From positions 367,125,001-367,189,000 of the forward strand of contig NC_092340.1 of the NCBI RefSeq assembly GCF_046630445.1: a stretch of DNA of 64,000 nucleotides, written 5' to 3'. The notes beneath the pieces were generated by a model. It was not told the origin of the DNA, did no database searches, and saw only the letters and a list, made by a program, of their open reading frames with translations. The position numbers and the translations under genes were made by a program. Below, one piece after another: positions 48,051 through 60,170 of the stretch. Source of the DNA: Rutidosis leptorrhynchoides (Eukaryota; Streptophyta; Magnoliopsida; Asterales; Asteraceae). Each line of letters opens with the position of its first letter. The first letter of the stretch is position 1.

Positions 48051-48182
48051 TTTCTATAGAATGGTTGGAGAATCACTAACCTTTAGACGGTGGCCGGAGT
48101 ATTTAGGATATGATCGGAATTGAATGTAGCAGCGTATTGAGGAAGCTTGGAGCAGAAAAATGGAAATGTGTGTGATTTGGGG

Positions 48183-48192
48183 CTATTTATAG
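48183..48192 (-). promoter_or_regulatory. TATA box of the antisense Tat gene
   Basis: The reverse strand reads CTATAAATAG, a near-ideal plant TATA box, about 133 nt upstream of the ATG at 48050. It lies outside the LTR, so the antisense gene may have a dedicated promoter. Confidence 0.6.
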
Positions 48193-48489
48193 AGACGATT
48201 TGGAGCTATGGGCTGGAATGGGTTTATCGTGGCTGTACACGTGTTCAGCGATCAACGGTTAGCATTTTGAGTGCGCGTGAGGATGTCAGATGGGTATGGT
48301 TACCTATGAGCACGTGGCTGACACGCGCCTGCCAACTGCCACTTTATGTTTTGTCAGCCGAATGGTCTTCTGCAACAGTGACAGGCATTAAATGACCTCG
48401 AAACGCACGCGGAACATTGAATGCTAGCCGTTTTCTTGTTTTTTCCGCTTAATAGTTTGATGTCATGTGTCTTGCGTCACATAACATCA

Positions 48490-48503
48490 AACTGGGGGGG
48501 ACA
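48490..48503 (+). promoter_or_regulatory. Polypurine tract of the Tat element
   Basis: AACTGGGGGGGACA directly precedes the 3' LTR; the run of seven or more G is the likely plus-strand primer. Confidence 0.75.
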
Positions 48504-49077
48504 TAATGATACCGCAACCCGCATGCGCACCTCATATGCATGCGGGCGCTTAATAGTGTGCGTATGCGTGTGCTTGTGTGCGCTATGCGGTATGCGGATT
48601 GTATCTGATTCCTTTGTTCTCGGTACAGCGGTTGCTTAGCTGTCAAGTAAATATCTTATCCATAATTATATCCGTGATTCGGGGGAGTCAGTTATGGATG
48701 AGATTATCATGATCTGGGACGGTTCTAGAATTAGGGTTTGCCTATAAATACAAACCCTAATCATCATTTACCGGAGACGGCACATTACGTAACCATCACA
48801 TACGATACACATTACGTAAAACATCATCATTCAGCATCTTTTCAAGGTTAACAGGTTAGTCTTTTGTAAGCTAGTACCTACGACCTTATTTGGGGCCTCT
48901 TGATCGACGACCGTTATCGGAGGTCGACTTAATCACTTGGCCACCCCGCCGACATCATCATGTCGGCCAGGGTTATTTACGGTAGCCGGACCGGAGAGCC
49001 ACGTTCTAAGATCCTTAAACCCCTCTTTATGTATTGAGCAGGCATATTAAACCCCACGGTTAAAATATGCATGATCA
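48504..49077 (+). repeat. 3' LTR of the Tat element
   Basis: Same length and termini as the 5' LTR (TAATGATACC...GATCA). The hairpin is at 48518-48546 and the TATA box near 48743. About six mismatches to the 5' copy. Confidence 0.95.
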
Positions 49078-49082
49078 ATATC

Positions 49083-49359
49083 GAACCTTCTCAACGATCT
49101 CTATAGTGCTTTCAACCTCTACGGCTCTAGCTTCAACAACGTAAGCAAAATTGACCGCACCAGACTCACTGCGAAAATCATCAGCTTCCACCTCCATTCC
49201 GTCTTCGCAACAATGAATAAACATCATCTCCTCCTTCGTCTCCGTCTCAGTATCCGTATCCGTATCTGTATCCGTATCCATCTCTATATCCATATCCGTC
49301 TCCGTCTCCATCTCCATCTCCATCTCCATCTCCATCTCCGTGAACAAACTAATGCACAA
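49083..49359 (-). CDS. Possible host exon right of the Tat element
   Basis: The reverse-strand frame begins with an EMEMEMETETDMDIEMDTDT run encoded by a GAGATG/GATACG-type hexanucleotide repeat. It continues KEEMMFIHCCEDGMEVEADD, then a less repetitive FAYVVEARAVEVESTIEIVE stretch to the Tat boundary. The non-repetitive part looks like coding sequence. It is not in phase with the 19309-19443 block, so an intron or a shift is needed. Product not recognised; the repeat part may be intronic. Confidence 0.3.
49229..49341. repeat. Hexanucleotide repeat (CATCTC/CGTATC type)
   Basis: About 18 six-base units, CATCTC at the right end and CGTATC toward the left, consistent with a degenerating microsatellite. 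Confidence 0.85.
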
Positions 49360-49736
49360 GGATCAAGATGGCAACTGGAATAATCGAATAACAGAAGACC
49401 ACGATATATATTTGTTTTGCCAAACCGCAAGGGAGTCTAACCCGTTTTCTGTGATATATTATTGAACGTAAAAAAAAAAAAACTGCTCCAAACCTAATAA
49501 CAATAAAGTGTTTAAATAGTACTAAACAAATGGACAAAGTCATTATTCAACTAAAACAGAAAGTAAATCGTGATGTTATTTTGCTCTGCCTTGCTCCCCA
49601 AGTTGATCAGTCCAATTCCAGCAATCCACCTCCATCAGCCCATAATAATCTTGACAATGCTAAAAACAAACATATATTTCATAGCATTATTCCCCAAGAA
49701 AGACAAGCTTTTAGTTGCAATTGTTCTATTTAAAAG
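49360..49736. other. Host spacer before the Athila LTR
   Basis: Short overlapping frames at 49530-49764 have no recognisable product. On the reverse strand a pyrimidine-rich stretch ending in CAG (near 49375) could be an acceptor for the 49083-49359 block. Confidence 0.4.
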
Positions 49737-51660
49737 TGATATTCGTTTAAATAATAAAAGGTGAAGACAAAAGACAGATTCGACGAATTGAAGACGCAAA
49801 CGACCAAAAAGCTCAAAAGTACAAAATACAATCAAAGAGGTTCAAATTATTGATAAGAAACGTCTCGAAATTACAAGAGTACAAGATTCAAAACGCAAAG
49901 TACAAGATATTAAATTGTACGCAAGGACGTTCGAAAATCCGGAACCGGGACCAGAGTCAACTCTCAACGCTCGACGCAACGGACTAAAAATTACAAGTCA
50001 ACTATGCACATAAATATAATATAATATTTAAATAATTCTTATAATTATTTATATATTATATAAATAATAAAAATCCGTCGGCAAGAAAGACTCCAAAGTT
50101 GGTGAGCTGTATTTTCAAACTCCGCGACTCGCGGAGTTTGAAGGCAAATATTGCCGCGAGTCGCGGAGTACCCCTGAACTCAATTCCCTATAAAGCCAAC
50201 CGAATTCTGATCATTTTCAATATCATATATCCATCCTCTCTATATCTATACGTAAATATTTATATTTATATTTTAATTTTAATTTTAATTTTAATTTTAA
50301 TTTTAATTTTAATCCTAATAATAAGGGTATGTTAGCGAATATTGTAAAGGTGTAAGTCGAAATTCTGTCCGTGTAACGCTACGCTATTTTTAATCATTGT
50401 AAGTTATGTTCAACCTTTTTAATTTAATGTCTCGTAGCTAAGTTATTATTATGCTTATTTAATCCGAAGTAATCATGATGTTGGGCTAATTACTAAAATT
50501 AGGTAATTGGGCTTTGTACCATAATTGGGGTTTGAACAAAAGAACGACACTTGTGGAAATTAGACTATGGGCTATTAATGGGCTTTATATTTGTTTAACT
50601 AAATGATAGTTTGTTAATTTTAATATAAAGATTTACAATTGGACGTCCCTATAAATAACCATATACACTCAATCGAACACGATGGGCGGGGTATTTATAT
50701 GTACGAATAATCGTTCATTTAATCAGACACGGGAATGGATTAATAGCCACTAGAATTGTTGAAACAGGGGTGAATTACATTCAAGGGTAATTGGTGTAAT
50801 TGTTAACAAAGTAGTAAAACCTTGGTTTACACGCAGTCGATAACCTGGTGTATTCATTAAACAAAGTATTAAAACCTTGTTACAATTCAAATCCCCAATT
50901 AGTTGGAATATTTAACTTCGGGTATAAGGATAATTTGACGAGGACACTCGCACTTTATATTTATGACTGATGGACTGTTATAGACAAAAACCAGACGGAC
51001 ATATTAAATAAACCAGGACAAAGGACAATTAACTCATGGGCATAAAACTAAAATCAACACGTCAAACATCATGATTACGGAAGTTTAAATAAGCATAATT
51101 CTTGTATTTCATATTTAATTTCCTTTATTTTATATTTAATTGCACTTCTAATTATCGCATTTTTATTGTTATTGTATTTAATTGCACTTTTAATTATCGT
51201 ACTTTTTAATTATCGCAAGTTTATTTTATCGCACTTTTATTATTCGCAATTTCATTATCGTTATTTACTTTACGCTTTAAATTAAGTCTTGTATTTATTT
51301 ATTATTTTACATTTGGTTTTAACTGCGACTAAAGTTTTAAAATCGACAAACCGGTCATTAAACGGTAAAAACCCCCCCTTTATAATAATAATATTACTTA
51401 TATATATATTTGTATTTTTATAAAAGTAAACTAATATAGCGTTAAGCTTTGTTTAAAGATTTTCCATGTGGAACGAACCGGACTTACTAAAAACTACACT
51501 ACTGTACGATTAGGTACACTGCCTATAAGTGTTGTAGCAAGGTTTAAGTATATCCATTCTCTAAATAAATAAATATCTTGTGTAAAATTGTATCATATTT
51601 AATAGTATTTCCTTGTAAAATTTAATAGTATTATATACACTCTGCTCAAACTATTAAGTA
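49737..51660 (+). repeat. 5' LTR of the Athila element (~1.9 kb)
   Basis: The right end is fixed by the primer site at 51665; the left end at TGATATTCG (49737) is my estimate. A TATA box is at 50650-50657 (CCCTATAAATAACC). A 29-bp perfect odd palindrome is at 50114-50142. A (TTTTAA)n run lies at 50269-50313. Confidence 0.65.
50114..50166. repeat. Paired GC odd palindromes in the Athila LTR
   Basis: 50114-50142 has 14-bp arms (TTCAAACTCCGCGA and its complement) around an unpaired C. 50154-50166 has CCGCGA-G-TCGCGG. They are about 25 bp apart centre to arm. Confidence 0.95.
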
Positions 51661-51664
51661 TTTT

Positions 51665-51680
51665 TGGCGCCGCTGCCGGG
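51665..51680 (+). promoter_or_regulatory. Athila primer-binding site
   Basis: TGGCGCCGCTGCCGGG, the Athila-type site usually attributed to Asp tRNA, lies just after the LTR. Confidence 0.85.
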
Positions 51681-52985
51681 AAAAATTAGCTTAAAAGCCG
51701 GAAGCGCAACGCTAATTAAAAAAAAAAAAAAACCGAAAAAAAAATATATATATAAATCTAGTTTTAAGATTTTTATTTATAAAATTATAAAGTAGTTCTA
51801 TTTTTATTCTAATTTTTAAAATATAAGTTTTTTTTATATAAATATTTTAGATTTGAAAACAGAAAATATAAAACAGAAAAAAAAACGTCGAATAAAAAAA
51901 AAAACTCTACCTGAGTTGAATTCTGGAACCCCGCGACTCGCGGAGTTTTCAGCCTCGAATACCGCGACTCGCGGAGCCACTCTGACACCGACAGAAACCC
52001 AAATCTGCATTTAATTAGGAGTAATTAATTATTATTATTATTTTAACCCTAATTAGTTTAATTATTATTATAATTTAGTTTAAGTTTTAATTTAATTAGT
52101 ATAATTAATTATAAATAGTTTTAATATATATAAAAATTAATGCTTTTATAAAATAATATAAAAATAATATTTTTATAAAAATTTGTAACTTTTTACAACT
52201 TTTTGTATATTTTTATATTTTGTCCCTTTTTAATCGTTTTAGCGTAATATTTGTATTTTTAGCTCATATTTAGTTTTAAACTTAGTTTTTGCCATAGTTA
52301 TTTTTAATTCTAGATTTTTAGGCTTTGCCGTAGAATTCTTTAAGTGTTTTTTCTTTAGACTAAGATTTAGGTGCTTTAGAATTTTGCGACGCCTTTTTAA
52401 GTTTTAGTTTCTTTTTAAATTATTTCCATTTGGGATTTAGTTTTTCCTGTAAGCTTTAATATTTTTAGACGACTTTTACCTATGTATCAATTATCATTCC
52501 AATTAGTAATCTCAATTTGCAATTATAATTTTAAGTTAGTTGTAGTAATAAGGTTAGGTTAGTCAAGTGTTTTTAAGTGTTATAAGTTTCTTTTATTTTT
52601 CCGTCACCTTTTATTTTTCAACCATTTTTCTTTTTCGACCTTTTTCCGACGCGCTCTTTTTCCTTCTTATTTCTCGCTATTCTAGTTTTAGGACATAGAT
52701 TTTTATTCTACTTCTTATCTAAATTTCTTAAAATTACTAAAAGTTATTTTAAGTGGTTAAATTGATAGACATCAAAATTTTCTGGTTCGTAGTAATAGTT
52801 GGATTTGTATGTGGACCGGGTTATTGGAGCCAAACAGTCCTCAATTATATTGAGACCAAACGAATCCTGCCCCTCTGCTGCATCTTTTGGCTATTCGAAA
52901 CGTGAGCAAAATCAGAAAAGTCTATTGATTGGATAACTTATTATAATTTTTCTTTCCTTTTAAAAACTAATAGGATATTCAGTGA
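51681..52985 (+). other. Athila leader
   Basis: AT-rich, non-coding, about 1.3 kb. It includes an A-rich run (51719-51750) and a second pair of CCGCGACTCGCGG palindromes at 51931-51943 and 51962-51974. Confidence 0.8.
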
Positions 52986-55184
52986 ATGCATCGAGCAAGA
53001 CGTTCACCACCTTTTGTACGTTCACCACCTGTAACTAGATCAAGACATTTAGCAAATATTACCGCCGTTGATTTTTCTTTAAAATCGTCATTCAGTCGAC
53101 CAAGTACTCCAGTTCAAATTTTCGATAATCCATTTTTTGAACCCGACCTCACAATTGAGAATCCGGAGAATATTCAGGAATGATTCGTAGATCCTGAACC
53201 ACTAAATTTTCCTCCGGAACCACCAATCATTCAAACAGAGATTGTTGAGGAACGAACCATTAAATCAGAATCCTCTAGTGATTCCGATTCAACAAATTCA
53301 ATTATGGAGAATCTGGAACCTTTAAGTATGGAAGACCGAATGAGAGCTAAACGCACTGGCCAAGGTCACGCAATTACTCATCCAGACATTAATGTGCCAG
53401 ATTATGAAATCAAATGACAAATTCTACACATGGTGACTAATCAATGCCAATTTAGTGGTGCGCCGAAGGAAGATCCAAATGAACATCTACGTACCTTTAA
53501 TAGGATCTGCACACTATTTAAAATCCGAGAAGTGGAGGATGAACAGATATATCTCATGTTATTTCCCTGGACTTTAAATGGAGAAGCCAAAGATTGGTTG
53601 GAATCGTTACCTGAAGGGGCGATTGATACATGGGACGTTTTAGTTGAAAAATTTATTAAACAATTCTTTCCTGCATCTAAAGCCGTAAGACTTCAAGGAG
53701 AAATTGTTACATTCACACAGAAGCCGAATGAAACTCTATATGAGGCGTGGACTAGATTTGGAAAGTTATTGAGAGGATGTCCGCAACATGGTTTAGACAC
53801 CTGTCAAATAGTACAAATATTCTACCAAGGATGCGACATCACTACAAGGAAAGACATAGATATAGCAGCTGGTGGTTCTATTATCAAGAAAACCGAAACT
53901 GATGCTTACAAAATTATTGATAACACTGCTTCCCACTCACATAAGTGGCACCAAGAAAAAGATATCATTAGATCATCTAAAGCAGCTAGAGCCGATTCTA
54001 GCCATGACTTAGATTCCATTTCTGCAAAGATAGATGCTGTCGAGAGACGAATGGAAAAGATGACTAAGGATATTCACTCAATACGAATTAGTTGTGAGCA
54101 GTGTGGAGGACCACATTTGACAAAAGATTGTCTCAGTATTGAATTAACAATGGAACAAAGAGAGAATATTTCATACATAAACCAAAGGCCTGGAAATAAT
54201 TATCAGAATAATTATCAACCGCCAAGACCGATTTACAATCAAAACCAGAATTATAACCGAAATATTCCATACAACAACCAACAAGGTCCTACCAATCAAC
54301 AAGTATCCAATAATACTTACAACCAGCAAAGACCTAATTTTCAAAACAAACCACCACAACAAACCGATGATAAAAAGCCGAATTTAGAAGATATGATGAC
54401 GAAGCTAGTTGAAACTCAAACACAGTTTTTTACATCTCAGAAACAAACTAATGAACAAAATGCTCAAGGATTTAGAAATCAACAAGCTTCTATTCAAAAT
54501 CTGGAACAAGAAGTAAGTAACCTAGCAAGGTTAATAGGTGAAAGAAAACCGGGAAGTCTACCTAGTGATACAAATGCTAACCCCCGGAATGAAACAGCTA
54601 AAGCCATTACCACAAGAAGTGGTACAACACTTAAACCACCTGAAATACCTGTAACTTCTGATGAAGCTATTCCTACTCCACAAGAACCACAACCTGATCA
54701 AGATAAGGAAAAAGAACCGGTAGTTGAAAAGGTTAATGAAGATAACACAGCTAAGGATAAACCTTATGTTAAACCATACCAACCACCACTTCCTTACCCG
54801 AGTAAAATGAAGAAAGAGAAACTTGAAGCCGAGCAATCCAAATTCTTGGATATGTTTAAACAGATAAATGTAAATCTTCCTTTCATTGATGTGATTTCAG
54901 GAATGCCTAGATATGCTAAATTCTTAAAAGATCTAATCTCAAATAGAAAGAAAATGGAAGAACTCTCGGCTGTTACCATGAATGCTAATTGTTCAGCAGT
55001 GCTGTTGAATAAGATACCAGAAAAACTATCTGATCCAGGAAGTTTCACAATTCCATGTTTTCTGGGTAGTCTTAGTTCAATAGAAGCATTGGCAGACTTA
55101 GGTGCTAGTATAAATCTAATGCCGTATTCACTATACGCTAAACTAGACCTTGGAGAATTGAAACCAACCAGAATAAGCATATAA
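52986..55184 (+). pseudogene. Athila gag and protease start
   Basis: The first ATG of the long frame is at 52986 (MHRARRSPPFVRSPPVTRSR). The gag domain shows LFPWTLNGEAKDWLESLPEG, FIKQFFPASKAVRLQGEI and LYEAWTRFGKLLRGCPQHGL. A zinc motif CEQCGGPHLTKDC (CX2CX3HX4C) lies near 54090, followed by an Asn/Gln-rich linker. The protease active site ADLGASINLMPYSLYAKL is near 55093. In-frame stops: TGA 53181-53183, TGA 53415-53417 and TAA 55182-55184 (CAA expected, before LADRS). The frame is constant across all three, so these are point mutations in one ORF. Confidence 0.9.
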
Positions 55185-56852
55185 CTAGCCGATAGATCAA
55201 TAAAATATCCTAGAGAGATAATGGAGAACATGCTAGTTAAAGTTGGTACTTTAGTATTTCCAGTAGATTTTGTTGTTCTGGACATGGAAGAAGATTCTCA
55301 AGTTCCTCTCATATTAGGAAGACCATTCTTAAACACGGCTAAAGCAATGATAGACGTGTTCGGTAAGAAATTGACCCTAAGTATAGAGGATGAGAGTGTT
55401 ACCTTTTCAGTTGATAGAGCAATGCAACAACCACAATCTGCAGATGATACATGTTATTATATTCAAACTATAAATGCACATGCAGAATTATTAGAAGAAT
55501 TTCCAGAATTACAAGGAACGGGAGAATGTTCTTTAGGAGAAGGTAATGAACCAATTGATGAAGCTGAAATGTTAGCTACACTTATAGCTAATGGATATGA
55601 ACCAACAACAGAAGAAATTCAAATGCTAAAAGAAGAAGACAGATATCGATACAAATCATCGATAGAAGAACCTCCGAAATTAGAGCTAAAGCCACTTCCA
55701 AACCATTTGAAATACGCTTATTTACATGGTGAATCTGAATTACCTGTAATAATATCGTCTTCTCTTACTGAAAATGAGAAATCACAACTCATTTCTGTGT
55801 TGAAAGCCCATAAACCAGCCATTGCATGGAAGATTCATGATATTAAAGGAATAAGTCCTTCGTATTGCACACATAAAATCCTTATGGAAGAAGGTCATAA
55901 AACGTATGTGCAACGCCAAAGAAGACTAAATCTTAATATGCAAGTTGTAGTTAAGAAAGAGATTATTAAACTGCTAGATGCAGGTCTAATTTATCCAATC
56001 TCTGATAGTCCATGGGTAAGCCCAGTTCAATGCGTGCCTAAGAAGGATGGAATGACTATCATTACAAATGAGAAAAATGAGCTTATTCCTACTAGGACTG
56101 TAACAGGATGGCGTGTGTGTATTGATTATAGAAAATTAAATGACGCCACCAGAAAAGATCACTTTCCCTTACCTTTTATAGATCAAATGTTGGAAAGATT
56201 AGCCGGAAATAGTTACTATTGTTTTCTAGATGGATTTTCCGGATATTTTCAAATTCCAATAGCACCCGAAGATCAAGAGAAAACCACATTCACGTGCCCT
56301 TATGGTACTTTTGCTTACAAACGCATGCCATTTGGACTTTGTAACGCCCCTGCAACCTTTCAAAGGTGTATGATGGCGATTTTTCACGACATGATAGAAG
56401 AATGCATGGAAGTTTTCATGGATGACTTTTCAGTCTTCGGTGATACATTTGAAACATGTCTAGCTAATCTTGAACGAATGCTTATTAGATGCGAACAGTC
56501 AAATCTAGTACTTAATTGGGAGAAATGCCATTTCATGGTTAAAGAGGGCATCGTTCTTGGACATAAAATTTCAAAAGAAGGAATTGAAGTGGATAGAGCT
56601 AAAGTAGATGTAATTGCTAAACTTCCACATCCCACCAATGTTAGAGGAGTTAGGAGTTTTCTAGGGCATGCCGGTTTTTACCGACGTTTCATAAAAGATT
56701 TTTCTAAAATTGCCACTCCTATGAATAAACTCCTAGAAAAGGATGCTCCATTCATCTTTTCCGATGAGTGTATCAAATCTTTTAATATTCTTAAAGAGAA
56801 ACTAACTAATGCGCCGATCATGATAACACCAAATTGGAATCTACCATTTTAA
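55185..56852 (+). pseudogene. Athila protease end and reverse transcriptase
   Basis: PLILGRPFLNTAKAMIDVF closes the protease. RT: VVKKEIIKLLDAGLIYPISD, WVSPVQCVPKKDG, GWRVCIDYRKLNDATRKDHF, FLDGFSGYFQIPIAPEDQEK, KRMPFGLCNAPATFQRCM and the catalytic FMDDFSVFG (about 56415). The thumb is GFYRRFIKDFSKIATPMNKL. TAA at 56850-56852 stands where the usual PFELMCDASDF has glutamate. All RT catalytic residues appear present. Confidence 0.92.
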
Positions 56853-57790
56853 CTAATGTGCGATGCAAGTGATTTTGCAATGGGAGCCGTTTTAGGACAA
56901 AGGATTGAAAAATGATTTCAACCTATATATTATGCTAGTAAGACGTTACAAGGAGCACAAACGAACTATACAACTACTGAAAAATAACTCCTTGCTATTG
57001 TCTTTGCTTTTGACAAATTTCGATCATATCTCGTTCTAGCAAAAAACGGTGGTCTATACCGACCATTCTGCTCTTAGATACCTATTTTCAAAACAAGATG
57101 CTAAACCAAGATTAATTCGTTGGATCTTACTCTTACAAGAGTTTGATATTGAAATTCGAGATAAAAAGGGAGCAGAAAATCTCGCCGCTGATCATCTTTC
57201 TCGTCTTGAAAATCCTGAGTTAGAAGTTCTAAATGAATCGGCCATACAAGACAACTTTCCTGATGAATATCTATTGAAGATAGATTATAAAGAAATTCCA
57301 TGGTTTGCAGACTATGCAAACTACTTAGTTTGTGGATTCCTTGAAAAAGGATTATCGTACCAAAAACGAAAGAAATTCTTCAGTGATATAAAACACTATT
57401 TTTGGGAAGATCCACATCTGTTTAAAAGTTGTCCCGATGGAATAATACGCCGATGTGTATTTGGAGATGAAGCTAGTAAAATTTTAAACCATTGTCACAC
57501 AGGACCAACAGGAGGGCATTATGGGCCTCAATTAATAGCAAGAAAAGTTTATGATGCTGGATTCTATTGGCCTACAATTTACAAAGACGCACACCTTCTT
57601 TGCAAATCCTGTGATGCTTGTCAAAGGGTCGGAAAAATAAGTCAACGTGATGAAATGCCACAAAATGTCATCCAAGTATGTGAAGTATTTGACATTTGGG
57701 GTATTGACTTTATGGGTCCATTTCCAAAATCTCATAATAATCTATATATACTCGTAGCCATTGATTATGTATCTAAATGGGCGGAAGCAC
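56853..57790 (+). pseudogene. Athila RNase H and integrase zinc-binding part
   Basis: RNase H shows LMCDASDFAMGAVLGQR, YYASKTLQGAQTNYTTTEK and, after a +1 shift, [20 protein letters not shown] and [17 protein letters not shown] at 56913-56915 and TAA at 56985-56987 interrupt it. An extra A in an A run at 57041-57046 shifts the frame. The integrase HHCC block is [18 protein letters not shown] and [11 protein letters not shown]; the first catalytic D is in [12 protein letters not shown]. Confidence 0.9.
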
Positions 57791-58589
57791 AGCTCTCCCA
57801 ACTAACGATGCACGAGTTGTAGTCAACTTTTTAAAACGTCTTTTTACAAGGTTTGGAACACCGAAAGCTTTAATAAGTGATCGGGGTACTCATTTCTGTA
57901 ATAATCAACTTGAGAAAGTTCTTAAAAGATATGGAGTAACTCATAAAATCTCCACCGCATATCATCCACAAACAAGTGGACAAGTTGAAAATACCAACCG
58001 AGCTTTAAAACGTATTCTAGAGAAAACCGTAGGATCAAATCCGAAGGAATGGTCCATTAAATTGGAGGATGCACTCTGGGCTTTTAGAACAGCCTACAAA
58101 ACTCCAATTGGAACCACACCTTTTAGACTTGTTTATGGAAAAGCATGTCATCTTCCAGTAGAAATTGAACACAAAGTATTTTGGGCTTTGAAGACATGTA
58201 ATCTTGATTTACATGAAGTCGGACGTCTACGGTTAAGTCAACTAAACGAATTAGAAGAATTAAGACATGAAGCATACGATAATTCGTTAATCTATAAGGA
58301 AAGAACGGAGAAATGGCATGATAAAAGAATCAGAAGTTCAAAAGAATTTAAAGAAGGAGACAGAGTTCTTCTTTTCAATTCACGATTCAAGCTATTTCCT
58401 GGAAAATTGAAATCAAGATGGTCTGGACCATTCATAGTCAAAAGAGTTTTCTCATACGGAACGATAGAATTAATAAATTCAAATGAGATTGAATTTAAAG
58501 TTAATGGTCACAGTGTTAAACACTACATAGATAGTCCGATGGAAGTCGACAACGAATTTAATCACAATTTCGACACCACAGCTAACTAA
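57791..58589 (+). pseudogene. Athila integrase core and C-terminus
   Basis: A one-base deletion near 57790 (GCACAGCTC, against GCACAAGCTC in the inverted copy) shifts the frame. It then reads [20 protein letters not shown] (second D), [20 protein letters not shown] (E), TPFRLVYGKACHLPVEIEHK, FKEGDRVLLFNSRFKLFPGK and WSGPFIVKRVF, ending at TAA 58587-58589. Confidence 0.9.
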
Positions 58590-60170
58590 GTGTGGGGAGA
58601 ATCAAGTCTTTAAAGGATAATATGTATTTCCGTTAGAGTTAGATTGTCTGTTTTCGTGTAGTTCTCGAAAATGGAACCCGAATGGTCTTTTCCTAGCAGA
58701 CCCTAAAGAACTAGTCTTCTCCCCCCATTCTGAATTTTTATTTTTTTTAGGAAATGAAGACTGCCTATGAACTAAACCATGGTCTAATGCTACACGCTTT
58801 TTCATAAACAAGTCTAAAAGGTGTGGTTCCAATTGGAGTTTTGTAGGCTGTTCTAAAAGCCCAGAGTGCATCCTCCAATTTAATGGACCATTCCTTCGGA
58901 TTTGATCCTACGGTTTTCTCTAGAATACGTTTTAAAGCTCGGTTGGTATTTTCAACTTGTCCACTTGTTTGTGGATGATATGCGGTGGAGATTTTATGAG
59001 TTACTCCATATCTTTTAAGAACTTTCTCAAGTTGATTATTACAGAAATGAGTACCCCGATCACTTATTAAAGCTTTCGGTGTTCCAAACCTTGCAAAAAG
59101 ACGTTTTAAAAAGTTGACTACAACTCGTGCATTGTTAGTTGGGAGAGCTTGTGCTTCCGCCCATTTAGATACATAATCAATGGCTACGAGTATATATAGA
59201 TTATTATGAGATTTTGGAAATGGACCCATAAAGTCAATACCCCAAATGTCAAATACTTCACATACTTGGATGACATTTTGTGGCATTTTATCACGTTGAC
59301 TTATTTTTCCAGCCCTTTGACAAGCATCACAGGATTTGCAAAGAAGGTGTGCGTCTTTGTAAATTGTAGGCCAATAGAATCCAGCATCATAAACTTTTCT
59401 TACTGTTAATTGAGGCCCATAATGCCCTCCTGTTGGTCCTGTGTGACAATGGTTTAAAATTTTACTAGCTTCATCTCCAAATACACATCGGCGTATTATT
59501 CCATCGGGACAACTTTTAAACAGATGTGGATCTTCCCAAAAATAGTGTTTTATATCACTGAAGAATTTCTTTCGTTTTTGGTACGATAATCCTTTTTCAA
59601 GGAATCCACAAACTAAGTAGTTTGCATAGTCTGCAAACCATGGAATTTCTTTATAATTCGTTAATCTATAAGGAAAGAACGAAGAAATGGCATGATAAAA
59701 GAATCAGAAGTTCAAAAGAATTTAAAGAAGGAGACAGAGTTCTTCTTTTCAATTCACGATTCAAGCTATTTCCTGGAAAATTGAAATCAAGATGGTCTGG
59801 ACCATTCATAGTCAAAAGAGTTTTCCCATACGGAACGATAGAATTAATAAATTCAAATGGGATTGAATTTAAAGTTAATGGTCACAGAGTTAAACACTAC
59901 ATAGATAGTCCGATGGAAGTCGACAATGAAGTTAATCACAATTTCGACACCACAGCTAACTAAGTGTGGGGAGAATCAAGTCTTTAAAGGATAATATGTA
60001 TTTCTGTTAGAGTTAGATTGTCTGTTTTCGTGTAGTTCTCGAAAATGGAACCCGAATGGTCTTTCCCTAGCAGACCCTAAAGAACTAGTCTTCTCCCCCC
60101 ATTCTGAATTTTTATTTTTTTTAGGAAATGAAGACTGCCTGTGAACTAAACCATGGTCTAATGCTACACG
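58279..60170. repeat. Direct 518-bp duplication flanking the inverted integrase copy
   Basis: 58279-58796 and 59653-60170 are direct copies (offset 1374) covering the integrase C-terminus and the start of the zinc-knuckle ORF. I count about nine mismatches. The second copy runs on into the complete zinc-knuckle ORF; the first is cut by the inverted segment. Confidence 0.95.
58796..59657 (-). repeat. Inverted copy of RNase H-integrase segment 57284-58144
   Basis: The 862-bp segment is the reverse complement of 57284-58144. It carries a reverse-strand open frame from 59286 to about 58790 in which the first catalytic aspartate, ISDRGTHF and [11 protein letters not shown] are readable without the frameshift found at 57790. 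Junctions show short microhomology: GC at the left and ATAAT at the right. It is not a separate gene. Confidence 0.95.

Noticed and set aside
59206..59409. Plus-strand ORF identical to one on the minus strand at 57532-57735
   Set aside because: A shadow of the inverted integrase duplication, not a gene.
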